A DNA stretch of 10,485 nucleotides from Cudoniella acicularis (Eukaryota; Ascomycota; Leotiomycetes; Helotiales; Helotiaceae). The number at the start of each line of letters is the position of its first letter. The first letter of the stretch is position 1. The stretch spans positions 1-10,485 of the forward strand of contig JAAMPI010001791.1 in NCBI GenBank assembly GCA_013054445.1, read 5' to 3'. The notes beneath the pieces are model-generated. The model was not told the DNA's origin and did no database searches. It was given only the letters and a program-made list of their open reading frames with translations. A program made the translations under genes and the position numbers. Of this stretch, positions 7,926 to 10,485 are shown in pieces.

Positions 7926-8938
7926 ATGCCTGCGACAGCATCACCGTCTGCGATCATGGCGCCCATCTCCCCGGTTTCTCGAAAACGCTCGACGCCCTCA
8001 CATAGCGATGATGACATCGCCGACGAGCCCATAAGCAAGAAGAGATGTGTTGAGCCAACTTTCCCTCATACGCCGCCGCCGGAAGAATTACTAGGAGCCA
8101 AAGTCGGAGGAATAACGCTATTTAACGATGACCCAAAGCTACTTCTTCATCGGTCGATCGCGATCGCTTTACAGCATGTTGGTTTCGATGGCGGGACTCC
8201 AGAGGTAATGGAGGCATTTGCCGCAGAGGTTGAGACCTGTTAGTATTATGATTGCTGCTATGGGCCATACTCTAAAAGCTACCAGATGTTGAACACTTCC
8301 TATCAAAACTCACCACCCATATGAATAATGCCAGACGGGCACAACCTATCCCCCTCGACTTTGAATACGCCTTCGCCTCATTTAATTTACCACTCGCATC
8401 CTTGGAGCCGCACTTAAAACCGCCTGTTCCCGCGTCGAAAACACGGATCCAGTTGGAGGCGCAAAAGCCGGAAGAGAGCAGTACATTTTCTGCGGGTGCT
8501 TTGTTGGGCAAGGAGCTCAGTGGCGAAAGTGATAAGAAGATCAAGCCCTACATACCGGGTAATTTTCCATCGTTTCCAAGCAAACACACGTATAAGTGGA
8601 CGGAAAAAGAGTCAGCGCGGGAAACGGATCCGAGAAAGATTAGGGAAGAGGCTGCGAAGGCTGCAAGGCAAGGCGAGGAAGCACTTCGCCGACTAGTTAA
8701 TGTGGGCAAAAACGGAAAGGAGAAGAGCGCAAAGAAGGCTGCCGGCAAAGATCCGAGGAGGAAAATGCGATACAATCTATGGGAGAAGACGATGGAAGAA
8801 TTCACGTCTGGCAAACAAGATTCTGTGCCGGGGGAAGCAAATCAACACGACGATCGAAGCATGAATGTGAATTCTGAGCGACAATATTACCGAAAAGGCG
8901 CTCTTACGAAGAAGAAACCACCACCAGAGGTGGTATGA
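7926..8938 (+). CDS. taf8: TFIID subunit TAF8 (histone-fold/BTP domain)
   Basis: Subunit of the general transcription factor TFIID, in the nucleus; its histone fold pairs with TAF10. Exons 7926-8238 and 8286-8938, separated by a 47-base intron (donor GTTAGT, acceptor CCAG), give 321 residues. Seen: a basic N-terminus with possible nuclear signals (SRKRS, ISKKRC); the bromodomain-associated histone fold at about 70-140 (LLHRSIAIALQHVGFDG, then EHFLSKLTTHMNNARRAQP and PLDFEYAF); and the TAF8 C-terminal signature at about 193-211 (PYIPGNFPSFPSKHTYKWTE), followed by DPRKIREEAAKAARQGEEAL and a Lys/Arg-rich tail. Splicing converts a Cys-stop end at 8238 into the Tyr-Val that continues the histone fold. 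A second in-frame ATG at 7956 (MAPISP) has the better context and may be the true start. The donor GTTAGT is unusual but the frame leaves little choice. Confidence 0.91.
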
Positions 8939-9399
8939 GAAAGGTTGGAAATGGGGAACTTTGATGATTTAATGCATTCCAGCGAGGCGTTTGGGGGGAT
9001 ACACTATGCATTTATGAAGGTGGAAGGCCTTCCGGACAGGTATAAAATATTGTAGAATAAAGACGCCATATATAATAGGCGCATTATGCGTTGCAAATGC
9101 ACGCTGTATCATCGTACTGATTTGCAAAAGTGCTGCCAGTCCCAAGTACGAATTATATGAAGCTAGCTTTCTACAGAAATTCGCCAGAAACGAACGGAGC
9201 TTCAGGCTCCCGTTTTGCTCTTCTAGGTGCATTTTGCAGATCCGAGATTTTGATATTACATTCGTCTTCCTCTTTGAGTTTTCTTGAACTTTGATTGCCC
9301 CATCTTTCCGACGAAAATCCCGTGACGAACCCCCAACCATGAACGCCTTAAACACCACGTTTTCCCAATCGTACAGTCTTCACTACAAACCATACCATC
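8939..9399. other. Convergent 3' region between taf8 and som1
   Basis: 461 bases shared by two converging genes. AATAAA at 9056-9061 is a good polyadenylation signal for taf8, 118 bases past its stop. A 129-codon frame on the minus strand (9358-8969) lies in the 3' flank of som1; it shows no recognisable motif and is left out. Confidence 0.5.
9056..9061 (+). terminator. Polyadenylation signal of taf8
   Basis: A perfect AATAAA hexamer 118 bases downstream of the taf8 stop, in AT-rich sequence. It is the only clear one near a gene end in this window. Confidence 0.5.
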
Positions 9400-9806
9400 T
9401 CATACCCCATTCTTTTTCATTTCCTTCCCTTCCCAAGCCGTCGTCTCAACCATAAAACTCCCCTCCCGATCCCGACACCTACACCTCTCACTTATCAGCC
9501 GAGTTCTTAACTCACCCAAACATCATCTTCCCCATCAACCAACTACCACCAACACACTCCCCATCTCCCATTTCACATCACCAAAAGAAACGCGACTCAC
9601 CGCCTAAACCACCTCTCAACAGGCCAACACCTCACAACGCTATCTCTCCGCTTCGGCTCCTCGACTTGGCAGTCATACTGCAGCATCTCCATCAATTCGC
9701 ATTTCTTCAGGTCGCCATCGAAGTCTTTGCGTTTCGTTCCTTTGAGATTGGCTTGTGCGTGAAAAGGCAGGGATTTTGCGGGGAAGATCTCTAGTGGCGG
9801 TGCCAT
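9400..9806 (-). CDS. som1: Mitochondrial export protein Som1-like, twin CX9C
   Basis: Som1 works with the inner membrane peptidase (Imp1/Imp2) in the mitochondrial intermembrane space, needed in yeast for processing some Imp1 substrates. Exons on the minus strand 9806-9601 and 9478-9400, intron 122 bases (GTGAGT donor, GTAG acceptor), 94 residues. The chain starts MAPPLEIFP, continues with LKGTKRK and CELMEMLQYDC, and ends near VETTAWEG, matching the fungal Som1 pattern I know. The four cysteines, 36, 46, 60 and 70, form two exact CX9C pairs, the hallmark of Mia40-imported proteins. The last cysteine exists only after splicing, which supports the intron; read unspliced, the frame stops right after the donor. 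An acceptor six bases upstream (GAG) would add Cys-Arg without breaking the frame. Its start codon is 80 bases from the divergent RecA-like gene. Confidence 0.82.
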
Positions 9807-9886
9807 GATTTGTGAGGGTGTATGAACGAGTGAGTGGGTAGGAAAGAGGAGGTTCTAAGTCGAGACGAAGTTCGGTCGGAAGAAAT
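9807..9886. promoter_or_regulatory. 80-base bidirectional promoter of som1 and the RecA-like gene
   Basis: Only 80 bases separate the two start codons, so the genes must share promoter elements or have overlapping 5' leaders. No TATA box is visible; the stretch is purine-rich on the plus strand. Confidence 0.45.
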
Positions 9887-10485
9887 ATGGCGAACACGAC
9901 AATATCTTCAACGCAAATTCTCGGCGCGAGATTACTACGCGAGATCGCAAGTGAGGAAAGTACTCTCGAAGAAGTGAGTATATTTCCAAATAAACCATTC
10001 ACTTTCCATCATTCATTAAATAAATCCCATTATTCAAAGTCACATGCACACAAAATCAGCTGACCGACCCCCTCTAACAGCTCCTCTCAACCCTCCGCAC
10101 AACCTACCCCTCTCACACCCAAACATCACGCACCGGCCTCCCAGACCTCGACACCCTAATGCACACCCACGGCAGCAAAACGCTCTCTATATCCGGACGT
10201 TCGCTCCCTCTAATCTACACACTAATCACCAACCTCCTCACCCCAGCAAACAAAAACACGCTCGTCATCCTCGACCTCACAGGCCTCTTCTCGCCTTCCC
10301 ATCTCCTCCACTCACTCCCACTCTCAGAACTCCAACACATCCACATCTTCCGACCTTCGAAAACGAATTTCACAGCGACGATGGAGCAGGTAGAGAGTTA
10401 TATGTTGTATGGTGAGCATGGTTCTAAGGAGAGGGAGTGGAAGGGGATGTTTGTGCTAGGGGGCTCGGTGGGGGGGTGCTGGGAG
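9887..10485 (+). CDS. RecA/Rad51-paralog-like protein (XRCC2-like), 5' part (runs off right edge)
   Basis: Probably a fungal member of the RecA-fold Rad51 paralogs, which act in homologous recombination in the nucleus. Exons 9887-9973 and 10081-10485 (open to the edge); the 107-base intron has donor GTGAGT, a CTGAC branch site and acceptor ACAG. 164 residues are visible. Seen: an N-terminal helix GARLLREIASEES; RTGLPDLDTLM, as before the core of Rad51 paralogs; strand KTLSISG; strand TLVILDLTGLF; and HIHIFRPSKTN, like the third core strand of XRCC2-type proteins; then VESYMLYGEHGSKEREW. Oddity: where Walker A (GxxxxGKT) should follow KTLSISG, the sequence is RSLPLIYTLITN, with no Gly-Lys-Thr, so ATP binding is doubtful. 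The exon is C-rich up to about 10375 and G-rich after it. Family placement is by pattern memory; a different P-loop-like fold is possible. Confidence 0.55.

Noticed and set aside
8969..9358. 129-codon minus-strand frame between taf8 and som1
   Set aside because: It lies in the 3' flank of two convergent genes and overlaps the taf8 polyadenylation signal. The composition resembles UTR and there is no recognisable domain.
9673..10002. 109-codon minus-strand frame upstream of and over som1
   Set aside because: It overlaps som1 exon 1 in another frame and covers exon 1 of the RecA-like gene antisense; the conserved twin CX9C protein is the real reading.
10044..10415. 123-codon plus-strand frame rich in Pro/His
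   Set aside because: It is a shifted frame over the RecA-like exon 2. The Pro/His richness comes from the C/A-rich strand, and the frame used in the annotation has coherent core strands and follows a good intron.

Overview
The window comes from a filamentous ascomycete (Pezizomycotina; Leotiomycetes is my best guess from the look of the proteins, not a proof). Genes are split by many short GT-AG introns (47-136 bases, one of 402), the 3' gene tails are mostly AT-rich, and the products are fungal types. There are no bacterial operons, tRNA or rRNA genes, or CRISPR arrays. Because of the introns, gene models were assembled by hand from splice signals, reading phase and family motifs.

Left part (1-4171), sugar use: the 5' portion of a GH51 alpha-L-arabinofuranosidase gene runs leftwards out of the window. 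It has five exons in view and no visible signal peptide, so the enzyme is probably intracellular. Across a shared 1.04-kb upstream region lies a divergent seven-exon gene for a complete 507-residue MFS sugar transporter. The pair suggests uptake of arabinose or arabino-oligosaccharides with cytosolic hydrolysis.

Middle (4172-7159): a three-exon gene on the minus strand encodes a small (146 aa) predicted secreted protein with four cysteines, which I do not recognise. Upstream of it lies almost 2 kb with no supportable gene. That stretch holds a diverged 58-base-period direct repeat, a dyad, and a 235-base candidate MITE bounded by a perfect 20-base terminal inverted repeat.

Right part (7160-10485), compact housekeeping block: cox9 (cytochrome c oxidase subunit VIIa; four tiny exons, minus strand); taf8 (TFIID subunit 8; plus strand, divergent from cox9 over 291 bases); som1 (mitochondrial intermembrane-space Som1 with a twin CX9C motif; minus strand, convergent with taf8); and, 80 bases from som1, the 5' part of a RecA/Rad51-paralog-like (XRCC2-like) gene on the plus strand that lacks a recognisable Walker A box and runs off the right edge.

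The window therefore joins a sparse, accessory-like left part to a dense conserved right part, with the change at about 7.1 kb. I found no clearly new multi-gene system. The points most worth a second look are the GH51-transporter pair, the unrecognised secreted protein, the candidate MITE, the 402-base intron in the GH51 gene, the P-loop-less RecA-like protein, and a recurrent C-to-G strand switch within genes.
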